This document shows positions 28,089 through 36,100 of a stretch of DNA of 59,044 nucleotides, in pieces. The stretch comes from Chromobacterium piscinae (GTDB lineage: Bacteria > Pseudomonadota > Gammaproteobacteria > Burkholderiales > Chromobacteriaceae): assembly GCF_021129175.1 (NCBI RefSeq), contig NZ_JAJOHV010000011.1, positions 1 through 59,044 of the forward strand. The letters run 5' to 3'. Each line of letters starts with the position of its first letter. Position 1 is the stretch's first letter. The notes beneath the pieces are model-generated. The model worked only from the letters and a program-made list of their open reading frames with translations, was not told the origin of the DNA and did not search any database. The position numbers were made by a program, and so were the translations under genes.

Positions 28089-29480
28089 ATGACTTCATTT
28101 TCGGGATGCCAGACCAGCCTTCTTGCGCGCAGTGCCACTCGTGTATTCGTCATCTCGGACCTTCATCTTGGCGGCGAACCAGCAATGATGAGCCGGCCCG
28201 CATTGCTGGCCGAGTTTATCGATGGTCTACCAGCCCGCTTGGCGGCAGATGAAACCTTGGAGCTGGTCATCAACGGCGACTTTATCGACTTCCTAGCTAT
28301 TGCTCCATTTGCTGCCTTTACCGCAGACTCGGTCGAAGCGGTACGCAAGCTGCGCAGCGTCGTTGATGCCCCATCCTCATTTGCATCGGTCTTTGACGCT
28401 CTGGGGCGTCATGTGGCGGCCCATCATCAGCTTGTTGTCATAGTAGGTAACCATGATCTGGAACTGGCACTGCCGGCAGTTCAGGATGCGTTGCACGATT
28501 GTCTATGCGCGCCTGCAGGAACTTTGCGTTTTGTCGATGACGGACGTGCCTATCGGATCGGTAACGCTCTTGTCGAGCATGGCAACACCTATGACGGTGC
28601 CAACGCCAATGACTGGAATGGCGTGCGTCATCTGGCGTCAGCGCAATCGCGAGGTAGGGAACCGCAGGCCGACGTACAAGTGTCGGCGGGGAGCCAGATC
28701 GTCCACAAGATCGTCAATACGCTCAAGGAGAGATATCCTTTTCTCCCGGTTATCCAGCCGGAGGGTGAGTTGCTTGTGCTCCTGATGCTTCAATTTGAAC
28801 CGGAGCTACGTTCGGATATCAAAAAGATCGCGCAATTGCTCAAGGCTAAAAAGCTTGCAGAGCAGTTGCCCAAGCACGGAAAAACCGCCATCGCGGCAGC
28901 TTGCAGCGAAGATGTGGGGTTGGAAGCGGCACTGCGGGATATATTTAGCGAGGAGTACGCACTGCTGAAGGCAACTAATCAGCCCATCTCCGCATTGGAT
29001 GATTGGATCGACAGCTGGCGTTGCACCAAGAAGACCAGCCTGTCATATATGCTCGAGCATGGTGTCCCCATCCCACTGGATCGCTTAAACAAGATTCGAT
29101 TAGGCATAACCAAGATCGTCGACGCGGACCAGTCCAGCCTCATTTCTGGCGAGACCCAACAGTATGGCGTAGAAGGCGAACGCATGCTCAAGGCGATTCA
29201 GGGGTTGCAGGTGGTCGTCATGGGACACACGCATTTGCCGCGCCAACAAGATTACGGGCAAGGCGTCTACATCAATTCGGGTACGTGGATCGACCGCTTC
29301 ACTGTTCCACCTGAAGTCCTCCAAGACGAGACCTGCAAGGAATTAACTTTATTTCTGCGTAAGTTATTGAGTCCAGGCGGCATCAAGCCAATGCCGCCGA
29401 ATTTCGCCGATCTGTCAGTTGCCGTCGATGGGACCGTGCTGCATGCGGAGTTGCATGTCTACGAAAGTGCGCTGCCGTGA
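28089..29480 (+). CDS. Calcineurin-like metallophosphoesterase, partner of a protease-ATPase
   Basis: 463 residues. The metal-site motifs of the calcineurin-like superfamily are all present: SDLHLGG (D24, H26), GDFID (D64), GNHD (N121, H122), an isolated EHGN (H164) and GHTH (379-382) followed by YINSGTWIDRF. The EHGN and NSGTW features resemble UDP-2,3-diacylglucosamine hydrolase-like and related phosphoesterases, but a helical insert of about 140 residues (roughly 200-340) separates EHGN from GHTH, so LpxH function is unlikely. It probably hydrolyses a phosphodiester; nucleotide or nucleic acid substrates are possible. The stop overlaps the GTG start of the next gene, so the two are translationally coupled. 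No ribosome binding site is obvious before ATG 28089. Composition is below that of the flanks. Confidence 0.85.
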   Translation: MTSFSGCQTSLLARSATRVFVISDLHLGGEPAMMSRPALLAEFIDGLPARLAADETLELVINGDFIDFLAIAPFAAFTADSVEAVRKLRSVVDAPSSFASVFDALGRHVAAHHQLVVIVGNHDLELALPAVQDALHDCLCAPAGTLRFVDDGRAYRIGNALVEHGNTYDGANANDWNGVRHLASAQSRGREPQADVQVSAGSQIVHKIVNTLKERYPFLPVIQPEGELLVLLMLQFEPELRSDIKKIAQLLKAKKLAEQLPKHGKTAIAAACSEDVGLEAALRDIFSEEYALLKATNQPISALDDWIDSWRCTKKTSLSYMLEHGVPIPLDRLNKIRLGITKIVDADQSSLISGETQQYGVEGERMLKAIQGLQVVVMGHTHLPRQQDYGQGVYINSGTWIDRFTVPPEVLQDETCKELTLFLRKLLSPGGIKPMPPNFADLSVAVDGTVLHAELHVYESALP

Positions 29481-32400
29481 ACAGCTACCGGATTGAGACA
29501 AGAAGGACTGATGGCCAGCCGATTAAATGCGGTACGGCCTGGGCCATAGATGACAATCTGATAGTGACCAGTTTCCACGTCGTGGCAGATGGCGCCGAGA
29601 GATGGATGCACGAGAATGCCGGTGCCGGCTACTGGCTCAAATGGGACGACGGACCCGCTGACATTGAGCTTAAGGCCGTTAGTTGCGACAAAGCTGCTGA
29701 TGTTGCCCTGCTCACGCTGTCCCCTGCCGATCGCGATCAAAAGCCAGTCTTGCAAAAATTACCGATTGGCGAATGGGGGGCTGCAGTGGGCTCGGGTTGG
29801 TCGGCTCCAAGCTATCCAACTATCGCCAATGATGCACAAGTTACCCTGACCGGTATCATCAAGGCGGTGCGGCTAGAACCCGGTGCCGATGTCTTTGAAT
29901 TACACCTTGCCGGAGGTGGCTCCATATCTTGGGGCGGCGCATCGGGCAGTCCACTTCATGTGGATGGCCGTGTTGTTGCTATGATTGTGACTGAGCTTCA
30001 GGGCATGTCCACTCTGCACGCAGTCAGTGTGGAACCGGTCCTTTCACTTTCGCTCTTGGCTGAGTCGGCTGCGGTGCAAACGGAGTTTCGCAAGCTTATC
30101 GCGACCTGTTCGGAAGACCAACTAGAGAAGCTTGCAGCCGGTTTACCGGAAATCGACGCTGATGGAGTGCCGTCCTACTCGGCCAATGACATAGCCGACT
30201 ACGGCATAACATACGGTGTACAGGGGATGTTGTCGCTCCTGGAACAATTGCCCAGCACTGAAGAAAAACGGCACTTTGCGCTTGGGTTGGTCACATCGAC
30301 GTTTAAGCGCCAACGTATGGGTTGGCCACTCCAACCTTTGCGCGACGACAGGTGGTGGGTCCGCCATGCCGATGCCGAGGCCCCATCTTCGCTGAAAAAC
30401 GCATGGAAGTTGTTCCTAGGGGCTGAGGACTGGCACGCACAATTGACCATGATGGTGGAAAAGCTGAGGGCAAAGCAGGATACGCTCCCTCTGCAAAATC
30501 GAGCTCTAAAGCAGCGTTTGCGTTGTTTCGACTTGCAGGCCCCGTTCCGACAGTTGTGCGAAGGACTTTCCGTACTAGTTAACGACATCGAGAAAGAAAT
30601 TGATCGCGCCCACTCTCAACAGCACGAAATCGAGCGTGAGGCGATTACTCTCATCCGACAACATATTCAGCCGACAATGCCGAGGGGGCGCTGCTTTTTC
30701 CTCTTGGGCAGCAGCGGATCCGGAAAAACCCACTTTCTGGAAAGGCTGATGACGAGTCCGATGGGGACTGAACTGTGTTTGCAGGTCGCTTGGCCAAAAG
30801 TAATCGACCTAACTGTAGAGTCGCTTGAAGCCGCGATCCTGAGTGCACTGTACCGAGCTACTGAGCGTAGGTTCGCATCTCTTCAACAATTCCAGGAAAC
30901 GCTCGACCGCTACGAAAACGCCCGGAATGCCTATTGCGACGGATATGCTAATGAGCTGTGGGGGCCGGCACCCATGCTTGTGGTCGCCTTTGACAACTTG
31001 CAGGCGGTTCTGCCCGATCCGCAGGTGGCCCGCAACGTATGCGCTGTATTGCAAACCTTGATTGAAAATGCGACTAGCTATCGCTCAGTACGCTGGCTGT
31101 TCACGCTTCAGGATACCTTCTTCGATAGGTTGACGATGCCAGTGGATCAGCCCAGCTTTTGGGAGGAGTATGGATGGATCAATAGCAAATCGTCAGTGCG
31201 AGATGCACCGTTCGCTGACCTAGCCAAGGCCGGATGGGTGGACCTAGACAGAATCTGCGTATGTGACTGCATGGGTCAAGCGATCATGTCGAATGCATTC
31301 GGGGATGGCTGGGACCGGGCGATCACACATGATCGCTGCGAATCAGACATGGGCTTGCGTGAAGGGAAGTTACAGCATTACATGGCAATACCTTGGTTCG
31401 CGTGGATTCTCGTTTCGATGGGCAACCAATGGTGTATCGGCGCAATCCAGTCGGGCGATCTGAATCACATTTGTATCGTCGAAGAGTTGCTTAAGCAGAA
31501 GGTGAGGCCACTGAACGCGTCCGAAGAAGGCCGCCTGCAACTTGAGCGCTACCTAACGGCGACAGCTGCCGCTTTGCTACCTGGGGATGGCAGCGGGCAA
31601 CACAATCAGAAGTTTATTGGAGACGTCTCGGACCGCTTTGCCGAGGCGGGCGTGACATTCGTTGCTGATCAACTGCAATGGGCGCTCGACCTACTGATTA
31701 AGTCGAATTTGCTACTTGAACAGAAAGATGTATTACAGACTTTGCTGATGGTTGAGTTCGTCATGCTGTGGGGATACGAAGGTGCAAAATATTTGCGGCA
31801 TATCCTGCAGGGAAGGGATAGTACCTCGATCTCCGAGCGCTTGCGCGCCGATCTTGCCAGTGCTGAAGAAGACCGGTTGATGTTAAAGGAGAGCGTGCTC
31901 GAGTTCTTGCTGATGCTTGCAGATCAAGAAGGCGCAACCAGTTTGATCGACCGCATTCTTGCATTGAACTCACATGAACTTGGAGAAAGTGCTGCAGCGA
32001 TTCTTTTTGCTGCGCCAAAGCTTGGGAACAGTACTCAGCAACGCTTGAGCCGTTTCGATGTGCAACCCGCCACGGCAGAGGGAGTGGTGAAAGGCCGCCG
32101 ATTACTGTTGGCGAAGATGATGTTCGCCGAGTGGGCCAATTCGTCTGCGTTCACGCCAGCGGAGCGCCTCGACTTTGTGCGTACACAATACCAGAATATC
32201 CGAATGTCTGGATTTGCTAGTTATTACCGTACCGTGGCCTTCGGAATTCTAAGCGAAGTGACAAGCATTGATGAACTACGGGCCTGCCTGTTATCCCTCA
32301 ATGGCTGTGAGCAGTCTGGATTGGCAGAGCCGCTGGCAAGGCGCGCTGTGGAACTGCTGTTTGAGTTTGCTGGACAGGAGGAGGACGGGGCCGATCCTAT

Positions 32401-33031
32401 GCATGTAGTTATCGAGACAATCGTGCGCTATACGACCGACAGCATTGGCTGTGCCAAGGACGATTACTTGCGGAGACAGGCTCCTCGAAGCGATGTGGGG
32501 GTACGAGGGGAGCCGCGCAAGGCGGCAGGAAGCTCATGGAAACGGGAGTTCTTTCGTGAATGGGTTTTGCATCATGCCTGTACCCAGTTAGTCAATGAGT
32601 TGAAGCCTGTGTCAGCCTTCCAGGCCTTCTATAGCAAAAATTGGTTTCAGGTTGGCGGAAAAGGTGATTTGCATATCGAGATGGAAAGAGAAGCAACCCT
32701 TGCCATCGGGCATTATTTTCATGGAACGCAGCACTTAGCGGGGACTTGGAGGCAGGGAAAGGGCAAGGAATTCTTTGATCTGGTGCATGCCCTTGCCTGT
32801 TCCAGCGACAAAGACAAGCGACTGCTTGCCTTCAACCTAATGTTGCATACTAAGCCGACCGGCGGTGATTATGATCAAGGCATTAGTGCCGAATTCATCC
32901 CCATACTAGAAAGGTTAGCCTACGATAGCAAGCTAGCAGGAATGAAGCGTTTTCAGGGCCTGTATAAAAGTACTACTGTGCGGCGAGCTAACGCCACAAG
33001 TGGAAAAGATGGTAAGAGGCGGCTCAGGTGA
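29477..33031 (+). CDS. Trypsin-like protease fused to a STAND-like P-loop ATPase
   Basis: 1184 residues from GTG 29477, overlapping the phosphoesterase stop by four bases. Residues about 1-190 form a chymotrypsin-like protease with a plausible triad: H34 (VTSFHVV), D75 (AADVALL) and S156 (GGASGSPL). After a linker of about 200 residues comes an AAA/STAND-type nucleotide-binding domain with Walker A GSSGSGKT (411-418) and Walker B PMLVVAFDN (D506). The last 500-600 residues are helical and contain no motif I know, the usual place of a ligand sensor in STAND proteins. The plan of protease, switch ATPase and sensor matches AVAST-like antiphage proteins, where target recognition activates the effector. 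The pairing with a metallophosphoesterase and the location beside a Tn7-like transposon support a defence role, which remains inference. Confidence 0.85.
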   Translation: MNSYRIETRRTDGQPIKCGTAWAIDDNLIVTSFHVVADGAERWMHENAGAGYWLKWDDGPADIELKAVSCDKAADVALLTLSPADRDQKPVLQKLPIGEWGAAVGSGWSAPSYPTIANDAQVTLTGIIKAVRLEPGADVFELHLAGGGSISWGGASGSPLHVDGRVVAMIVTELQGMSTLHAVSVEPVLSLSLLAESAAVQTEFRKLIATCSEDQLEKLAAGLPEIDADGVPSYSANDIADYGITYGVQGMLSLLEQLPSTEEKRHFALGLVTSTFKRQRMGWPLQPLRDDRWWVRHADAEAPSSLKNAWKLFLGAEDWHAQLTMMVEKLRAKQDTLPLQNRALKQRLRCFDLQAPFRQLCEGLSVLVNDIEKEIDRAHSQQHEIEREAITLIRQHIQPTMPRGRCFFLLGSSGSGKTHFLERLMTSPMGTELCLQVAWPKVIDLTVESLEAAILSALYRATERRFASLQQFQETLDRYENARNAYCDGYANELWGPAPMLVVAFDNLQAVLPDPQVARNVCAVLQTLIENATSYRSVRWLFTLQDTFFDRLTMPVDQPSFWEEYGWINSKSSVRDAPFADLAKAGWVDLDRICVCDCMGQAIMSNAFGDGWDRAITHDRCESDMGLREGKLQHYMAIPWFAWILVSMGNQWCIGAIQSGDLNHICIVEELLKQKVRPLNASEEGRLQLERYLTATAAALLPGDGSGQHNQKFIGDVSDRFAEAGVTFVADQLQWALDLLIKSNLLLEQKDVLQTLLMVEFVMLWGYEGAKYLRHILQGRDSTSISERLRADLASAEEDRLMLKESVLEFLLMLADQEGATSLIDRILALNSHELGESAAAILFAAPKLGNSTQQRLSRFDVQPATAEGVVKGRRLLLAKMMFAEWANSSAFTPAERLDFVRTQYQNIRMSGFASYYRTVAFGILSEVTSIDELRACLLSLNGCEQSGLAEPLARRAVELLFEFAGQEEDGADPMHVVIETIVRYTTDSIGCAKDDYLRRQAPRSDVGVRGEPRKAAGSSWKREFFREWVLHHACTQLVNELKPVSAFQAFYSKNWFQVGGKGDLHIEMEREATLAIGHYFHGTQHLAGTWRQGKGKEFFDLVHALACSSDKDKRLLAFNLMLHTKPTGGDYDQGISAEFIPILERLAYDSKLAGMKRFQGLYKSTTVRRANATSGKDGKRRLR

Positions 33032-33084
33032 TCGCAAGGTGGCGGCCGCCTCGTGCCATCTTCGGAGTGACCCGAGGGCATCGA

Positions 33085-33109
33085 TGCAGACCTGCCAGAT
33101 AGGTCTGCA
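33085..33109. terminator. Hairpin between the convergent defence and tniQ genes
   Basis: Perfect 9-bp arms TGCAGACCT (33085-33093) and AGGTCTGCA (33101-33109), 7-nt loop. It lies 54 bp after the protease-ATPase stop, with no T run on either side, so terminator function is only plausible. Confidence 0.45.
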
Positions 33110-33175
33110 GATCGACATCCCGGCAAGTGAGGGAGCCTCCGCGAAACCCGGGGCGGTTCAGTCGCGTGGTTATGT

Positions 33176-33217
33176 AAAATTATGGGAATCCCATAATTAT
33201 TGGTTTCCCATAATTTT
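33176..33217. repeat. Palindromic repeat cluster downstream of tniQ
   Basis: AAAATTATGGGAA (33176-33188) and its perfect reverse complement TTCCCATAATTTT (33205-33217) flank a further TCCCATAATT (33189-33198), which pairs with the first arm. There are thus three copies of one half-site within 42 bp, eleven bases beyond the tniQ stop. The geometry suits a recombinase or regulator binding site. Confidence 0.75.
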
Positions 33218-33227
33218 CATAATCCGC

Positions 33228-35075
33228 TCAAGTCAGGCTGGCTGCTACATCCGCGCGCCAAAACACATACTCGTCCCCGCAATTCTCCATTGGCCCATAG
33301 AGGGGACATAGTCCTTGTTTAACCAAGTGTCTGGCGGCCTGTCGCACCGGTTTGTCGACCATTTCCGCCAAGCGTTCGCCCCAGATGTAGTCGTTGGTCA
33401 GTCGTTCCAGCTCTTTGGCCTCCAGACCCAACAACATCCGCTTCTCATAGCCATACTGCTGTTGGCTGGCGTGGGCATGTCCGGCGCCAATCAGGTGATA
33501 GAGCAAGTTGACGTCCATCTGGATGGCGGCTGCCGCCTCCCTGACCGTGAAGAAGCCGCGGGAGCGGCGGTATTGCTCATGCCAGAGCGTGAATTGCTGT
33601 CGGGAAACCAGCAGCGCGCGGAGGCCATGGTCGGCCGGGGTGCGGCCTACAACCTCCAGGGAACCATCTTGCAGGGCGCGGATCACCGCCAAGAAGGGCT
33701 GGCTGCCTTGCATCCACCGCTTAGTGATTTCCCACACTGACAGCAGTTCTGGATTGTTCGGTTCTGGGCTGATCCGGCCATGGTTCAACTGCTCCAGGAA
33801 GGCGTTGATGGTTTCCAACTGAAAGCACCATCGAGTACGTTTCTTATCGTGGGGCAGGTGTTGCAGCAAACCACTTTCGATCAGCAAACGGATCCGTTTT
33901 GGGGTGATGCGCAGCATGCGTTCCACCTCCGAAATGGTCAGCGTGCCGTGCTCACTACGGGTGTAGGCATCCAGCGAGCTACGTTCTACCAGCCAAATGG
34001 TTTTCCCTTTAGCCGATGAGGATTGGCAGCCTTTGAGCGTGCCGCTTTCGATCAGCTTGTGTACGGCGCCTCTTGAGAGATTGAGTTGTTCCGCTGCTTT
34101 GGCCAGGCTGATGATGGGATGGGCATGTCGCAGGTCCTGCTGCAGGATCAGTTTGTCCGGCCAGCGTTCATGGACATAACGCTCGAATTCTGCCCGTACA
34201 AATAGCAACTCTGGATAGATCAGCAGCCGGTATAGGGCCTGATGCATTTCCCGCAAGTACACCCGCAGCGATGCCGTGTTGCCGGAAATGGGTAGTGTGT
34301 ATTCCTCCAGTAGTTGATGGAAGCGTTGCGGCCAGTGCTGGGTAATCTGCATGGCCAACTGCAGATAGGGCTGAATGATTTCGATTCGGCCATGATCGGC
34401 TATTTTTTGCGGCCGGGTATTGGGTCGGTGCGAGGCATAGGCGCCAAAGAACCAGAGCAGGTCGCATAGTTGTACCGGGTATAGATGATCTAATTCCGGT
34501 GGCGTGGGAATGTTGCTGACGGAGAGGTAGGGCAGGCCGACCAGCGGCCGGATAGTCTGGGTAATCAGTTTGGCGAGTGCCAGCTCGGAAGCGGTGCCTG
34601 GGCGTGTGGCGGCATGGCGCAAGTCGGCGCCGCAGCTGCAAGTAAACATGGTGCCTTGATGCCAGCGGATGAGTTTGTCGCAGCCGGGGCATTTTTCTCG
34701 CAGCAGCAGGCGATGAATCGGGCAGGCTATTTGCAGGGTCAGCAGCCACTCCGTTTGCCAGATGCCGTGTTCAGCCAGGCAGACGGGGCACCAGCGGCGA
34801 TGATGGTGATTCCAGTACGTCACCTTGAGACCGAGCCGATGGTAGCTATGACGGCCCAGGCTGGCCGGCGCCGGGCCTGTCAGGCAAGCCAGGCTAGTCT
34901 GATCGTGGCCTGTTAGCCGGGTTAGATTCTGCCCGGCGGAGTCGTGCTTTTTGACGAATAACGGTAGCCAAGTCTGTCCGGGGTAGCCGTTGGCGTGTCC
35001 CAGACGTAGGCAATAGCCCAGCAGACTTTCACCCGCCTGCGGCTTGGGGCGGATCTGCAGTAGTGGGGAGGTCAT
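33228..35075 (-). CDS. tniQ: TniQ/TnsD-family target-selection protein with three HTH motifs
   Basis: 615 residues, long for a TniQ. The N-terminus has the family signature (LLQIRPKPQAGESLLGYCLR), followed by zinc-binding Cys/His pairs: CPVC (96-99), a CPIH pair near 118-121, CPGC (129-132) and CSCG (146-149). The C-terminal half carries three excisionase/MerR-like helix-turn-helix motifs at about 322-348 (LAKAAEQLNLSRGAVHKLIE), 378-404 (ISEVERMLRITPKRIRLLIE) and 509-533 (FTVREAAAAIQMDVNLLYHL). In Tn7-like elements this protein binds the attachment site or a guide complex and recruits TnsC. Several DNA-binding units suggest direct recognition of an extended site. No CRISPR genes are in the window. 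It starts 44 bp after tnsC. Confidence 0.88.
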   Translation of the reverse strand: MTSPLLQIRPKPQAGESLLGYCLRLGHANGYPGQTWLPLFVKKHDSAGQNLTRLTGHDQTSLACLTGPAPASLGRHSYHRLGLKVTYWNHHHRRWCPVCLAEHGIWQTEWLLTLQIACPIHRLLLREKCPGCDKLIRWHQGTMFTCSCGADLRHAATRPGTASELALAKLITQTIRPLVGLPYLSVSNIPTPPELDHLYPVQLCDLLWFFGAYASHRPNTRPQKIADHGRIEIIQPYLQLAMQITQHWPQRFHQLLEEYTLPISGNTASLRVYLREMHQALYRLLIYPELLFVRAEFERYVHERWPDKLILQQDLRHAHPIISLAKAAEQLNLSRGAVHKLIESGTLKGCQSSSAKGKTIWLVERSSLDAYTRSEHGTLTISEVERMLRITPKRIRLLIESGLLQHLPHDKKRTRWCFQLETINAFLEQLNHGRISPEPNNPELLSVWEITKRWMQGSQPFLAVIRALQDGSLEVVGRTPADHGLRALLVSRQQFTLWHEQYRRSRGFFTVREAAAAIQMDVNLLYHLIGAGHAHASQQQYGYEKRMLLGLEAKELERLTNDYIWGERLAEMVDKPVRQAARHLVKQGLCPLYGPMENCGDEYVFWRADVAASLT

Positions 35076-35119
35076 GGTTGTTCCGTTGGAGGATCGCCAG
35101 GGCGGCGATCCTCATGGGG

Positions 35120-36100
35120 TTACAACGCGGGGATGGCGGCTTTTGGAGCATTCCTCCGGGAGAACCGTGTCGGCTCGAATGGCTCGTCAGGCTGATTCAG
35201 GCGTCGGAATACAAAGTTGGCATCGAAGGGATTCAGCTCAGGCGGGCTGTCTCGCCAGATATAGTTGGAGAAAGCCATAGCCAAGACGCTTTGGTCGAGA
35301 TCTTGCTGCTCCTGTTCGATCAAACATTCCAATGCCCCCAGAATTACCTTGGAGAGATAGCTGAGCAGGCCATTGCTGGCATAGTGCAGGCGTCTGACGC
35401 AGTCCCACTCGGCGAGTCCCCAGATTGGACGCCCCTGATTGATCTGCGTGTCCCAGGCATGGACAACGTCGCGGAACAAGGACTTGTCCTCGTTGCAGGA
35501 GAAACCGATCGGCGTCAGCGCCACGCGGGCGGCGAAGCGACGGCGCAACTGCTCGTTGGAGCGCAGGATCCACTCGCACTCTGGCAGGCCGGACAGTACC
35601 GTGGGAATGGCGATCTGATCGATCAGGATCTTCAGCCACTCGGTGACCTCCTCGAAGGTTCTACGGCCGGCGTCGACGAAGTGATGGAACTCATCCAGCA
35701 GCAAGGCTTCGGTTTTACCGCCGCGGATTAGCTGCACGATCTGATTGGTCTTCTCCGCGGTGCTGCCCCGGAGCTGAACGCCGGCCCCTAGCGCGATCAG
35801 AATGGCCTCTGCCAAACCGCGGATGGTGGGGTGGGCGGGCACTTGGACATACACCACCGGGCGTATCGTCGCCTCCTCCGTTTCGTAGCTGGGGTGCTGT
35901 TTGGCAAAGCTGAGCAGCACAGAGGTCTTGCCTGTACCGGATGCGCCAACCAGCAGCAGATGCCTGGCCGCGGCGCCTTGGCGCGACAGGGTATGGCTGT
36001 GCGACAGCCTTTCCAGCGCCGTGCTGAATTGTGGATGCAGGATCTGGATCCGCTCCGCGCGTCGAAGATCTGCCAGCGTATAACGCTCACTCATGGCCAT
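35120..36100 (-). CDS. tnsC: TnsC/TniB-type AAA+ transposition regulator
   Basis: 326 residues as drawn. The second ATG (36094) is the likelier start because GGAAGGAG sits six bases before it, giving MSERYTLADL. AAA+ features: Walker A VGASGTGKTS (about 51-60), Walker B ALLLDEFHHF (D136, E137), sensor-1-like VLSGLPEC, and arginine-rich RRRFAARVAL. Members polymerise on DNA with ATP, link TniQ-marked targets to the transposase and enforce target immunity. The length and the LLLDEFHHF motif are closer to TniB than to the large TnsC of Tn7. It overlaps the tnsB stop by 14 bp, consistent with one transcript. Confidence 0.9.
   Translation of the reverse strand: MAMSERYTLADLRRAERIQILHPQFSTALERLSHSHTLSRQGAAARHLLLVGASGTGKTSVLLSFAKQHPSYETEEATIRPVVYVQVPAHPTIRGLAEAILIALGAGVQLRGSTAEKTNQIVQLIRGGKTEALLLDEFHHFVDAGRRTFEEVTEWLKILIDQIAIPTVLSGLPECEWILRSNEQLRRRFAARVALTPIGFSCNEDKSLFRDVVHAWDTQINQGRPIWGLAEWDCVRRLHYASNGLLSYLSKVILGALECLIEQEQQDLDQSVLAMAFSNYIWRDSPPELNPFDANFVFRRLNQPDEPFEPTRFSRRNAPKAAIPAL

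Noticed and set aside
28089-29480. Annotation of the phosphoesterase as LpxH
   Set aside because: Too long, with a large insert, and coupled to a protease-ATPase instead of lipid A genes.
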